Positions 37,893 through 51,215 of a DNA stretch of 64,000 bases are shown one piece after another. Source of the DNA: Diorhabda sublineata (Eukaryota; Arthropoda; Insecta; Coleoptera; Chrysomelidae). Every line of letters starts with the position of its first letter. The first letter of the stretch is position 1. Below the pieces are notes generated by a model. It saw only the letters and a list, made by a program, of their open reading frames with translations. It was not told the origin of the DNA and searched no databases. The DNA lies in contig NW_026614034.1 in the NCBI RefSeq assembly GCF_026230105.1, positions 1 to 64,000 of the forward strand, in the 5' to 3' direction. The position numbers and the translations under genes are program-made.

Positions 37893-40800
37893 CGATGTTA
37901 TTACTATTTCATACAACTTTTATATGTTACACCTCGACAAGTTCTTATATCCTACCGGCCAGAAGAAAAACTAAACACGGTTTTATAGACACTAGCGCCA
38001 CCTGCCGGCAAGAAGACAAACTAAACACGGTTTTATAGACACTAGCGCCCTCTGCCGGCCTGAAGCCACGCTTAACACGGTTTTATACACACTAGCGCCA
38101 CCTGCCGGCCAGAAGACAAACTAAACACGGTTTTATAGACACTAGCGCCCTCTGCCAGCCAGACGCCAAACTTGACACGAATTTACAGACACTAGCGCCC
38201 TCTGCCGGCCAGAAGACAAACTAAACACGGTTTTATAGACACTAGCGCCCTCTGCCGGCCAGACGCCAAACTTGACACGAATTTACAGACACTAGCGCCA
38301 CCTGCCGGCCAGAAGCCACACTTAACACGGTTTTATAGACACTAGCGCCCTCTGCCGGCCAGGCGCCAAACTTGCACGAATTCACAGACACTAGCGCCAC
38401 CTGCCTGCCAGAAGCCACACTTAACACGGTTTTATAGACACTAGCGCCCTCTGCCGGCCAGAAGACAAACTAAACACGGTTTTATAGACACTAGCGCCCT
38501 CTGCCGGCCAGGCGCCAAACTTGACACGAATTTACAGACACTAGCGCCCTCTGCCGGCCAGAAGCCACACTTAACACGGTTTTATAGACACTAGTGCCCT
38601 CTACCGGCCAGACGCCAAACTTGACACGAATTTACAGACACTAGCGCCACCTGCCGGCCAGAAGCCACACTTAACACGGTTTTATAGACACTAGCGCCCT
38701 CTGCCGGCCAGGCGCCAAACTTGACACGGTTTTTTTTTTTCGATGTTATTACTATTTCATACAACTTTTATATGTTACACCTCGACAAGTTCTTATATCC
38801 TACCGGCCAGAAGAAAAACTAAACACGGTTTTATAGACACTAGCGCCACCTGCCGGCAAGAAGACAAAATAAACACGGTTTTATAGACACTAGCGCCCTC
38901 TGCCGGCCTGAAGCCACGCTTAACACGGTTTTATACACACTAGCGCCACCTGCCGGCCAGAAGACAAACTAAACACGGTTTTATAGACACTAGCGCCCTC
39001 TGCCAGCCAGACGCCAAACTTGACACGAATTTACAGACACTAGCGCCCTCTGCCGGCCAGAAGACAAACTAAACACGGTTTTATAGACACTAGCGCCCTC
39101 TGCCGGCCAGACGCCAAACTTGACACGAATTTACAGACACTAGCGCCACCTGCCGGCCAGAAGCCACACTTAACACGGTTTTATAGACACTAGCGCCCTC
39201 TGCCGGCCAGACGCCAAACTTGACACGAATTTACAGACACTAGCGCCCTCTGCCGGCCAGAAGCCACACTTAACACGGTTTTATAGACACTAGTGCCCTC
39301 TACCGGCCAGACGCCAAACTTGACACGAATTTACAGACACTAGCGCCACCTGCCGGCCAGAAGCCACACTTAACACGGTTTTATAGACACTAGCGCCCTC
39401 TGCCGGCCAGGCGCCAAACTTGACACGGTTTTTTTTTTTCGATGTTATTACTATTTCATACAACTTTTATATGTTACACCTCGACAAGTTCTTATATCCT
39501 ACCGGCCAGAAGAAAAACTAAACACGGTTTTATAGACACTAGCGCCACCTGCCGGCAAGAAGACAAACTAAACACGGTTTTATAGACACTAGCGCCCTCT
39601 GCCGGCCTGAAGCCACGCTTAACACGGTTTTATACACACTAGCGCCACCTGCCGGCCAGAAGACAAACTAAACACGGTTTTATAGACACTAGCGCCCTCT
39701 GCCAGCCAGACGCCAAACTTGACACGAATTTACAGACACTAGCGCCCTCTGCCGGCCAGAAGACAAACTAAACACGGTTTTATAGACACTAGCGCCCTCT
39801 GCCGGCCAGACGCCAAACTTGACACGAATTTACAGACACTAGCGCCACCTGCCGGCCAGAAGCCACACTTAACACGGTTTTATAGACACTAGCGCCCTCT
39901 GCCGGCCAGGCGCCAAACTTGCACGAATTCACAGACACTAGCGCCACCTGCCGGCCAGAAGCCACACTTAACACGGTTTTATAGACACTAGCGCCCTCTG
40001 CCGGCCAGAAGACAAACTAAACACGGTTTTATAGACACTAGCGCCCTCTGCCGGCCAGGCGCCAAACTTGACACGAATTTACAGACACTAGCGCCCTCTG
40101 CCGGCCAGAAGCCACACTTAACACGGTTTTATAGACACTAGTGCCCTCTACCGGCCAGACGCCAAACTTGACACGAATTTACAGACACTAGCGCCACCTG
40201 CCGGCCAGAAGCCACACTTAACACGGTTTTATAGACACTAGCGCCCTCTGCCGGCCAGGCGCCAAACTTGACACGGTTTTTTTTTTTCGATGTTATTACT
40301 ATTTCATACAACTTTTATATGTTACACCTCGACAAGTTCTTATATCCTACCGGCCAGAAGAAAAACTAAACACGGTTTTATAGACACTAGCGCCACCTGC
40401 CGGCAAGAAGACAAACTAAACACGGTTTTATAGACACTAGCGCCCTCTGCCGGCCTGAAGCCACGCTTAACACGGTTTTATACACACTAGCGCCACCTGC
40501 CGGCCAGAAGACAAACTAAACACGGTTTTATAGACACTAGCGCCCTCTGCCAGCCAGACGCCAAACTTGACACGAATTTACAGACACTAGCGCCCTCTGC
40601 CGGCCAGAAGACAAACTAAACACGGTTTTATAGACACTAGCGCCCTCTGCCGGCCAGACGCCAAACTTGACACGAATTTACAGACACTAGCGCCACCTGC
40701 CGGCCAGAAGCCACACTTAACACGGTTTTATAGACACTAGCGCCCTCTGCCGGCCAGACGCCAAACTTGACACGAATTTACAGACACTAGCGCCCTCTGC

Positions 40801-43800
40801 CGGCCAGAAGCCACACTTAACACGGTTTTATAGACACTAGTGCCCTCTACCGGCCAGACGCCAAACTTGACACGAATTTACAGACACTAGCGCCACCTGC
40901 CGGCCAGAAGCCACACTTAACACGGTTTTATAGACACTAGCGCCCTCTGCCGGCCAGGCGCCAAACTTGACACGGTTTTTTTTTTTCGATGTTATTACTA
41001 TTTCATACAACTTTTATATGTTACACCTCGACAAGTTCTTATATCCTACCGGCCAGAAGAAAAACTAAACACGGTTTTATAGACACTAGCGCCACCTGCC
41101 GGCAAGAAGACAAACTAAACACGGTTTTATAGACACTAGCGCCCTCTGCCGGCCTGAAGCCACGCTTAACACGGTTTTATACACACTAGCGCCACCTGCC
41201 GGCCAGAAGACAAACTAAACACGGTTTTATAGACACTAGCGCCCTCTGCCAGCCAGACGCCAAACTTGACACGAATTTACAGACACTAGCGCCCTCTGCC
41301 GGCCAGAAGACAAACTAAACACGGTTTTATAGACACTAGCGCCCTCTGCCGGCCAGACGCCAAACTTGACACGAATTTACAGACACTAGCGCCACCTGCC
41401 GGCCAGAAGCCACACTTAACACGGTTTTATAGACACTAGCGCCCTCTGCCGGCCAGGCGCCAAACTTGCACGAATTCACAGACACTAGCGCCACCTGCCG
41501 GCCAGAAGCCACACTTAACACGGTTTTATAGACACTAGCGCCCTCTGCCGGCCAGAAGACAAACTAAACACGGTTTTATAGACACTAGCGCCCTCTGCCG
41601 GCCAGGCGCCAAACTTGACACGAATTTACAGACACTAGCGCCCTCTGCCGGCCAGAAGCCACACTTAACACGGTTTTATAGACACTAGTGCCCTCTACCG
41701 GCCAGACGCCAAACTTGACACGAATTTACAGACACTAGCGCCACCTGCCGGCCAGAAGCCACACTTAACACGGTTTTATAGACACTAGCGCCCTCTGCCG
41801 GCCAGGCGCCAAACTTGACACGGTTTTTTTTTTTCGATGTTATTACTATTTCATACAACTTTTATATGTTACACCTCGACAAGTTCTTATATCCTACCGG
41901 CCAGAAGAAAAACTAAACACGGTTTTATAGACACTAGCGCCACCTGCCGGCAAGAAGACAAACTAAACACGGTTTTATAGACACTAGCGCCCTCTGCCGG
42001 CCTGAAGCCACGCTTAACACGGTTTTATACACACTAGCGCCACCTGCCGGCCAGAAGACAAACTAAACACGGTTTTATAGACACTAGCGCCCTCTGCCAG
42101 CCAGACGCCAAACTTGACACGAATTTACAGACACTAGCGCCCTCTGCCGGCCAGAAGACAAACTAAACACGGTTTTATAGACACTAGCGCCCTCTGCCGG
42201 CCAGACGCCAAACTTGACACGAATTTACAGACACTAGCGCCACCTGCCGGCCAGAAGCCACACTTAACACGGTTTTATAGACACTAGCGCCCTCTGCCGG
42301 CCAGGCGCCAAACTTGCACGAATTCACAGACACTAGCGCCACCTGCCGGCCAGAAGCCACACTTAACACGGTTTTATAGACACTAGCGCCCTCTGCCGGC
42401 CAGAAGACAAACTAAACACGGTTTTATAGACACTAGCGCCACCTGCCGGCCAGAAGCCACACTTAACACGGTTTTATAGACACTAGCGCCCTCTGCCGGC
42501 CAGGCGCCAAACTTGACACGGTTTTTTTTTTTCGATGTTATTACTATTTCATACAACTTTTATATGTTACACCTCGACAAGTTCTTATATCCTACCGGCC
42601 AGAAGAAAAACTAAACACGGTTTTATAGACACTAGCGCCACCTGCCGGCAAGAAGACAAACTAAACACGGTTTTATAGACACTAGCGCCCTCTGCCGGCC
42701 TGAAGCCACGCTTAACACGGTTTTATACACACTAGCGCCACCTGCCGGCCAGAAGACAAACTAAACACGGTTTTATAGACACTAGCGCCCTCTGCCAGCC
42801 AGACGCCAAACTTGACACGAATTTACAGACACTAGCGCCCTCTGCCGGCCAGAAGACAAACTAAACACGGTTTTATAGACACTAGCGCCCTCTGCCGGCC
42901 AGACGCCAAACTTGACACGAATTTACAGACACTAGCGCCACCTGCTGGCCAGAAGCCACACTTAACACGGTTTTATAGACACTAGCGCCCTCTGCCGGCC
43001 AGAAGACAAACTAAACACGGTTTTATAGACACTAGCGCCCTCTGCCGGCCAGGCGCCAAACTTGACACGAATTTACAGACACTAGCGCCACCTGCCGGCC
43101 AGAAGCCACACTTAACACGGTTTTATAGACACTAGCGCCCTCTGCCGGCCAGGCGCCAAACTTGACACGAATTTACAGACACTAGCGCCCTCTGCCGGCC
43201 AGAAGCCACACTTAACACGGTTTTATAGACACTAGTGCCCTCTACCGGCCAGACGCCAAACTTGACACGAATTTACAGACACTAGCGCCACCTGCCGGCC
43301 AGAAGCCACACTTAACACGGTTTTATAGACACTAGCGCCCTCTGCCGGCCAGGCGCCAAACTTGACACGGTTTTTTTTTTTCGATGTTATTACTATTTCA
43401 TACAACTTTTATATGTTACACCTCGACAAGTTCTTATATCCTACCGGCCAGAAGAAAAACTAAACACGGTTTTATAGACACTAGCGCCACCTGCCGGCAA
43501 GAAGACAAACTAAACACGGTTTTATAGACACTAGCGCCCTCTGCCGGCCTGAAGCCACGCTTAACACGGTTTTATACACACTAGCGCCACCTGCCGGCCA
43601 GAAGACAAACTAAACACGGTTTTATAGACACTAGCGCCCTCTGCCAGCCAGACGCCAAACTTGACACGAATTTACAGACACTAGCGCCACCTGCCGGCCA
43701 GAAGACAAACTAAACACGGTTTTATAGACACTAGCGCCCTCTGCCGGCCAGACGCCAAACTTGACACGAATTTACAGACACTAGCGCCACCTGCCGGCCA

Positions 43801-45028
43801 GAAGCCACACTTAACACGGTTTTATAGACACTAGCGCCCTCTGCCGGCCAGACGCCAAACTTGACACGAATTTACAGACACTAGCGCCACCTGCCGGCCA
43901 GAAGCCACACTTAACACGGTTTTATAGACACTAGCGCCCTCTGCCGGCCAGAAGACAAACTAAACACGGTTTTATAGACACTAGCGCCCTCTGCCGGCCA
44001 GGCGCCAAACTTGACACGAATTTACAGACACTAGCGCCACCTGCCGGCCAGAAGCCACACTTAACACGGTTTTATAGACACTAGCGCCCTCTGCCGGCCA
44101 GGCGCCAAACTTGACACGAATTTACAGACACTAGCGCCCTCTGCCGGCCAGAAGCCACACTTAACACGGTTTTATAGACACTAGTGCCCTCTACCGGCCA
44201 GACGCCAAACTTGACACGAATTTACAGACACTAGCGCCACCTGCCGGCCAGAAGCCACACTTAACACGGTTTTATAGACACTAGCGCCCTCTGCCGGCCA
44301 GGCGCCAAACTTGACACGGTTTTTTTTTTTCGATGTTATTACTATTTCATACAACTTTTATATGTTACACCTCGACAAGTTCTTATATCCTACCGGCCAG
44401 AAGAAAAACTAAACACGGTTTTATAGACACTAGCGCCACCTGCCGGCAAGAAGACAAACTAAACACGGTTTCATAGACACTAGCGCCCTCTGCCGGCCTG
44501 AAGCCACGCTTAACACGGTTTTATACACACTAGCGCCACCTGCCGGCCAGAAGACAAACTAAACACGGTTTTATAGACACTAGCGCCCTCTGCCAGCCAG
44601 ACGCCAAACTTGACACGAATTTACAGACACTAGCGCCCTCTGCCGGCCAGAAGACAAACTAAACACGGTTTTATAGACACTAGCGCCCTCTGCCGGCCAG
44701 ACGCCAAACTTGACACGAATTTACAGACACTAGCGCCACCTGCCGGCCAGAAGCCACACTTAACACGGTTTTATAGACACTAGCGCCCTCTGCCGGCCAG
44801 ACGCCAAACTTGACACGAATTTACAGACACTAGCGCCCTCTGCCGGCCAGAAGCCACACTTAACACGGTTTTATAGACACTAGTGCCCTCTACCGGCCAG
44901 ACGCCAAACTTGACACGAATTTACAGACACTAGCGCCACCTGCCGGCCAGAAGCCACACTTAACACGGTTTTATAGACACTAGCGCCCTCTGCCGGCCAG
45001 GCGCCAAACTTGACACGGTTTTTTTTTT
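37893..45028 (+). repeat. Super-repeat with extra E unit (7136 bp)
   Basis: Units start at 37893 B*, 38741 A, 39440 B, 40288 A, 40987 B, 41835 C, 42533 D, 43382 E and 44331 A (ten T). It equals the canonical order plus E (949 bp). Copy-specific changes: C-to-A at 38869, C-to-T at 42946 (a CpG) and T-to-C at 44472. Confidence 0.93.
43382..44330 (+). repeat. Class E unit (949 bp, 17 monomers)
   Basis: D-like, with two more monomers (a beta with ccacct box and a gamma) inserted after m8. Its m5 has a ccacct box where other units have ccctct. Neighbouring D and E look like duplicated D units that then diverged by a 100-bp gain. Confidence 0.88.
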
Positions 45029-48000
45029 CGATGTTATTACTATTTCATACAACTTTTATATGTTACACCTCGACAAGTTCTTATATCCTACCGGCCAGAA
45101 GAAAAACTAAACACGGTTTTATAGACACTAGCGCCACCTGCCGGCAAGAAGACAAACTAAACACGGTTTTATAGACACTAGCGCCCTCTGCCGGCCTGAA
45201 GCCACGCTTAACACGGTTTTATACACACTAGCGCCACCTGCCGGCCAGAAGACAAACTAAACACGGTTTTATAGACACTAGCGCCCTCTGCCAGCCAGAC
45301 GCCAAACTTGACACGAATTTACAGACACTAGCGCCCTCTGCCGGCCAGAAGACAAACTAAACACGGTTTTATAGACACTAGCGCCCTCTGCCGGCCAGAC
45401 GCCAAACTTGACACGAATTTACAGACACTAGCGCCACCTGCCGGCCAGAAGCCACACTTAACACGGTTTTATAGACACTAGCGCCCTCTGCCGGCCAGGC
45501 GCCAAACTTGCACGAATTCACAGACACTAGCGCCACCTGCCTGCCAGAAGCCACACTTAACACGGTTTTATAGACACTAGCGCCCTCTGCCGGCCAGAAG
45601 ACAAACTAAACACGGTTTTATAGACACTAGCGCCCTCTGCCGGCCAGGCGCCAAACTTGACACGAATTTACAGACACTAGCGCCCTCTGCCGGCCAGAAG
45701 CCACACTTAACACGGTTTTATAGACACTAGTGCCCTCTACCGGCCAGACGCCAAACTTGACACGAATTTACAGACACTAGCGCCACCTGCCGGCCAGAAG
45801 CCACACTTAACACGGTTTTATAGACACTAGCGCCCTCTGCCGGCCAGGCGCCAAACTTGACACGGTTTTTTTTTTTCGATGTTATTACTATTTCATACAA
45901 CTTTTATATGTTACACCTCGACAAGTTCTTATATCCTACCGGCCAGAAGAAAAACTAAACACGGTTTTATAGACACTAGCGCCACCTGCCGGCAAGAAGA
46001 CAAACTAAACACGGTTTTATAGACACTAGCGCCCTCTGCCGGCCTGAAGCCACGCTTAACACGGTTTTATACACACTAGCGCCACCTGCCGGCCAGAAGA
46101 CAAACTAAACACGGTTTTATAGACACTAGCGCCCTCTGCCAGCCAGACGCCAAACTTGACACGAATTTACAGACACTAGCGCCCTCTGCCGGCCAGAAGA
46201 CAAACTAAACACGGTTTTATAGACACTAGCGCCCTCTGCCGGCCAGACGCCAAACTTGACACGAATTTACAGACACTAGCGCCACCTGCCGGCCAGAAGC
46301 CACACTTAACACGGTTTTATAGACACTAGCGCCCTCTGCCGGCCAGACGCCAAACTTGACACGAATTTACAGACACTAGCGCCCTCTGCCGGCCAGAAGC
46401 CACACTTAACACGGTTTTATAGACACTAGTGCCCTCTACCGGCCAGACGCCAAACTTGACACGAATTTACAGACACTAGCGCCACCTGCCGGCCAGAAGC
46501 CACACTTAACACGGTTTTATAGACACTAGCGCCCTCTGCCGGCCAGGCGCCAAACTTGACACGGTTTTTTTTTTTCGATGTTATTACTATTTCATACAAC
46601 TTTTATATGTTACACCTCGACAAGTTCTTATATCCTACCGGCCAGAAGAAAAACTAAACACGGTTTTATAGACACTAGCGCCACCTGCCGGCAAGAAGAC
46701 AAACTAAACACGGTTTTATAGACACTAGCGCCCTCTGCCGGCCTGAAGCCACGCTTAACACGGTTTTATACACACTAGCGCCACCTGCCGGCCAGAAGAC
46801 AAACTAAACACGGTTTTATAGACACTAGCGCCCTCTGCCAGCCAGACGCCAAACTTGACACGAATTTACAGACACTAGCGCCCTCTGCCGGCCAGAAGAC
46901 AAACTAAACACGGTTTTATAGACACTAGCGCCCTCTGCCGGCCAGACGCCAAACTTGACACGAATTTACAGACACTAGCGCCACCTGCCGGCCAGAAGCC
47001 ACACTTAACACGGTTTTATAGACACTAGCGCCCTCTGCCGGCCAGGCGCCAAACTTGCACGAATTCACAGACACTAGCGCCACCTGCCGGCCAGAAGCCA
47101 CACTTAACACGGTTTTATAGACACTAGCGCCCTCTGCCGGCCAGAAGACAAACTAAACACGGTTTTATAGACACTAGCGCCCTCTGCCGGCCAGGCGCCA
47201 AACTTGACACGAATTTACAGACACTAGCGCCCTCTGCCGGCCAGAAGCCACACTTAACACGGTTTTATAGACACTAGTGCCCTCTACCGGCCAGACGCCA
47301 AACTTGACACGAATTTACAGACACTAGCGCCACCTGCCGGCCAGAAGCCACACTTAACACGGTTTTATAGACACTAGCGCCCTCTGCCGGCCAGGCGCCA
47401 AACTTGACACGGTTTTTTTTTTTCGATGTTATTACTATTTCATACAACTTTTATATGTTACACCTCGACAAGTTCTTATATCCTACCGGCCAGAAGAAAA
47501 ACTAAACACGGTTTTATAGACACTAGCGCCACCTGCCGGCAAGAAGACAAACTAAACACGGTTTTATAGACACTAGCGCCCTCTGCCGGCCTGAAGCCAC
47601 GCTTAACACGGTTTTATACACACTAGCGCCACCTGCCGGCCAGAAGACAAACTAAACACGGTTTTATAGACACTAGCGCCCTCTGCCAGCCAGACGCCAA
47701 ACTTGACACGAATTTACAGACACTAGCGCCCTCTGCCGGCCAGAAGACAAACTAAACACGGTTTTATAGACACTAGCGCCCTCTGCCGGCCAGACGCCAA
47801 ACTTGACACGAATTTACAGACACTAGCGCCACCTGCCGGCCAGAAGCCACACTTAACACGGTTTTATAGACACTAGCGCCCTCTGCCGGCCAGACGCCAA
47901 ACTTGACACGAATTTACAGACACTAGCGCCCTCTGCCGGCCAGAAGCCACACTTAACACGGTTTTATAGACACTAGTGCCCTCTACCGGCCAGACGCCAA

Positions 48001-51000
48001 ACTTGACACGAATTTACAGACACTAGCGCCACCTGCCGGCCAGAAGCCACACTTAACACGGTTTTATAGACACTAGCGCCCTCTGCCGGCCAGGCGCCAA
48101 ACTTGACACGGTTTTTTTTTTTCGATGTTATTACTATTTCATACAACTTTTATATGTTACACCTCGACAAGTTCTTATATCCTACCGGCCAGAAGAAAAA
48201 CTAAACACGGTTTTATAGACACTAGCGCCACCTGCCGGCAAGAAGACAAACTAAACACGGTTTTATAGACACTAGCGCCCTCTGCCGGCCTGAAGCCACG
48301 CTTAACACGGTTTTATACACACTAGCGCCACCTGCCGGCCAGAAGACAAACTAAACACGGTTTTATAGACACTAGCGCCCTCTGCCAGCCAGACGCCAAA
48401 CTTGACACGAATTTACAGACACTAGCGCCCTCTGCCGGCCAGAAGACAAACTAAACACGGTTTTATAGACACTAGCGCCCTCTGCCGGCCAGACGCCAAA
48501 CTTGACACGAATTTACAGACACTAGCGCCACCTGCCGGCCAGAAGCCACACTTAACACGGTTTTATAGACACTAGCGCCCTCTGCCGGCCAGGCGCCAAA
48601 CTTGCACGAATTCACAGACACTAGCGCCACCTGCCGGCCAGAAGCCACACTTAACACGGTTTTATAGACACTAGCGCCCTCTGCCGGCCAGAAGACAAAC
48701 TAAACACGGTTTTATAGACACTAGCGCCCTCTGCCGGCCAGGCGCCAAACTTGACACGAATTTACAGACACTAGCGCCCTCTGCCGGCCAGAAGCCACAC
48801 TTAACACGGTTTTATAGACACTAGTGCCCTCTACCGGCCAGACGCCAAACTTGACACGAATTTACAGACACTAGCGCCACCTGCCGGCCAGAAGCCACAC
48901 TTAACACGGTTTTATAGACACTAGCGCCCTCTGCCGGCCAGGCGCCAAACTTGACACGGTTTTTTTTTTTCGATGTTATTACTATTTCATACAACTTTTA
49001 TATGTTACACCTCGACAAGTTCTTATATCCTACCGGCCAGAAGAAAAACTAAACACGGTTTTATAGACACTAGCGCCACCTGCCGGCAAGAAGACAAACT
49101 AAACACGGTTTTATAGACACTAGCGCCCTCTGCCGGCCTGAAGCCACGCTTAACACGGTTTTATACACACTAGCGCCACCTGCCGGCCAGAAGACAAACT
49201 AAACACGGTTTTATAGACACTAGCGCCCTCTGCCAGCCAGACGCCAAACTTGACACGAATTTACAGACACTAGCGCCCTCTGCCGGCCAGAAGACAAACT
49301 AAACACGGTTTTATAGACACTAGCGCCCTCTGCCGGCCAGACGCCAAACTTGACACGAATTTACAGACACTAGCGCCACCTGCCGGCCAGAAGCCACACT
49401 TAACACGGTTTTATAGACACTAGCGCCCTCTGCCGGCCAGGCGCCAAACTTGCACGAATTCACAGACACTAGCGCCACCTGCCGGCCAGAAGCCACACTT
49501 AACACGGTTTTATAGACACTAGCGCCCTCTGCCGGCCAGAAGACAAACTAAACACGGTTTTATAGACACTAGCGCCACCTGCCGGCCAGAAGCCACACTT
49601 AACACGGTTTTATAGACACTAGCGCCCTCTGCCGGCCAGGCGCCAAACTTGACACGGTTTTTTTTTTTCGATGTTATTACTATTTCATACAACTTTTATA
49701 TGTTACACCTCGACAAGTTCTTATATCCTACCGGCCAGAAGAAAAACTAAACACGGTTTTATAGACACTAGCGCCACCTGCCGGCAAGAAGACAAACTAA
49801 ACACGGTTTTATAGACACTAGCGCCCTCTGCCGGCCTGAAGCCACGCTTAACACGGTTTTATACACACTAGCGCCACATGCCGGCCAGAAGACAAACTAA
49901 ACACGGTTTTATAGACACTAGCGCCCTCTGCCAGCCAGACGCCAAACTTGACACGAATTTACAGACACTAGCGCCCTCTGCCGGCCAGAAGACAAACTAA
50001 ACACGGTTTTATAGACACTAGCGCCCTCTGCCGGCCAGACGCCAAACTTGACACGAATTTACAGACACTAGCGCCACCTGCCGGCCAGAAGCCACACTTA
50101 ACACGGTTTTATAGACACTAGCGCCCTCTGCCGGCCAGAAGACAAACTAAACACGGTTTTATAGACACTAGCGCCCTCTGCCGGCCAGGCGCCAAACTTG
50201 ACACGAATTTACAGACACTAGCGCCACCTGCCGGCCAGAAGCCACACTTAACACGGTTTTATAGACACTAGCGCCCTCTGCCGGCCAGGCGCCAAACTTG
50301 ACACGAATTTACAGACACTAGCGCCCTCTGCCGGCCAGAAGCCACACTTAACACGGTTTTATAGACACTAGTGCCCTCTACCGGCCAGACGCCAAACTTG
50401 ACACGAATTTACAGACACTAGCGCCACCTGCCGGCCAGAAGCCACACTTAACACGGTTTTATAGACACTAGCGCCCTCTGCCGGCCAGGCGCCAAACTTG
50501 ACACGGTTTTTTTTTTTCGATGTTATTACTATTTCATACAACTTTTATATGTTACACCTCGACAAGTTCTTATATCCTACCGGCCAGAAGAAAAACTAAA
50601 CACGGTTTTATAGACACTAGCGCCACCTGCCGGCAAGAAGACAAACTAAACACGGTTTTATAGACACTAGCGCCCTCTGCCGGCCTGAAGCCACGCTTAA
50701 CACGGTTTTATACACACTAGCGCCACCTGCCGGCCAGAAGACAAACTAAACACGGTTTTATAGACACTAGCGCCCTCTGCCAGCCAGACGCCAAACTTGA
50801 CACGAATTTACAGACACTAGCGCCCTCTGCCGGCCAGAAGACAAACTAAACACGGTTTTATAGACACTAGCGCCCTCTGCCGGCCAGACGCCAAACTTGA
50901 CACGAATTTACAGACACTAGCGCCACCTGCCGGCCAGAAGCCACACTTAACACGGTTTTATAGACACTAGCGCCCTCTGCCGGCCAGACGCCAAACTTGA

Positions 51001-51215
51001 CACGAATTTACAGACACTAGCGCCCTCTGCCGGCCAGAAGCCACACTTAACACGGTTTTATAGACACTAGTGCCCTCTACCGGCCAGACGCCAAACTTGA
51101 CACGAATTTACAGACACTAGCGCCACCTGCCGGCCAGAAGCCACACTTAACACGGTTTTATAGACACTAGCGCCCTCTGCCGGCCAGGCGCCAAACTTGA
51201 CACGTTTTTTTTTTT
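45029..51215 (+). repeat. Super-repeat, canonical 6187 bp
   Basis: Units start at 45029 B*, 45877 A, 46576 B, 47424 A, 48123 B, 48971 C, 49669 D and 50518 A. The closing tract is cacg plus eleven T, a G-to-T at 51205 relative to the usual cacgg plus ten T. Other change: C-to-A at 49878. Confidence 0.94.
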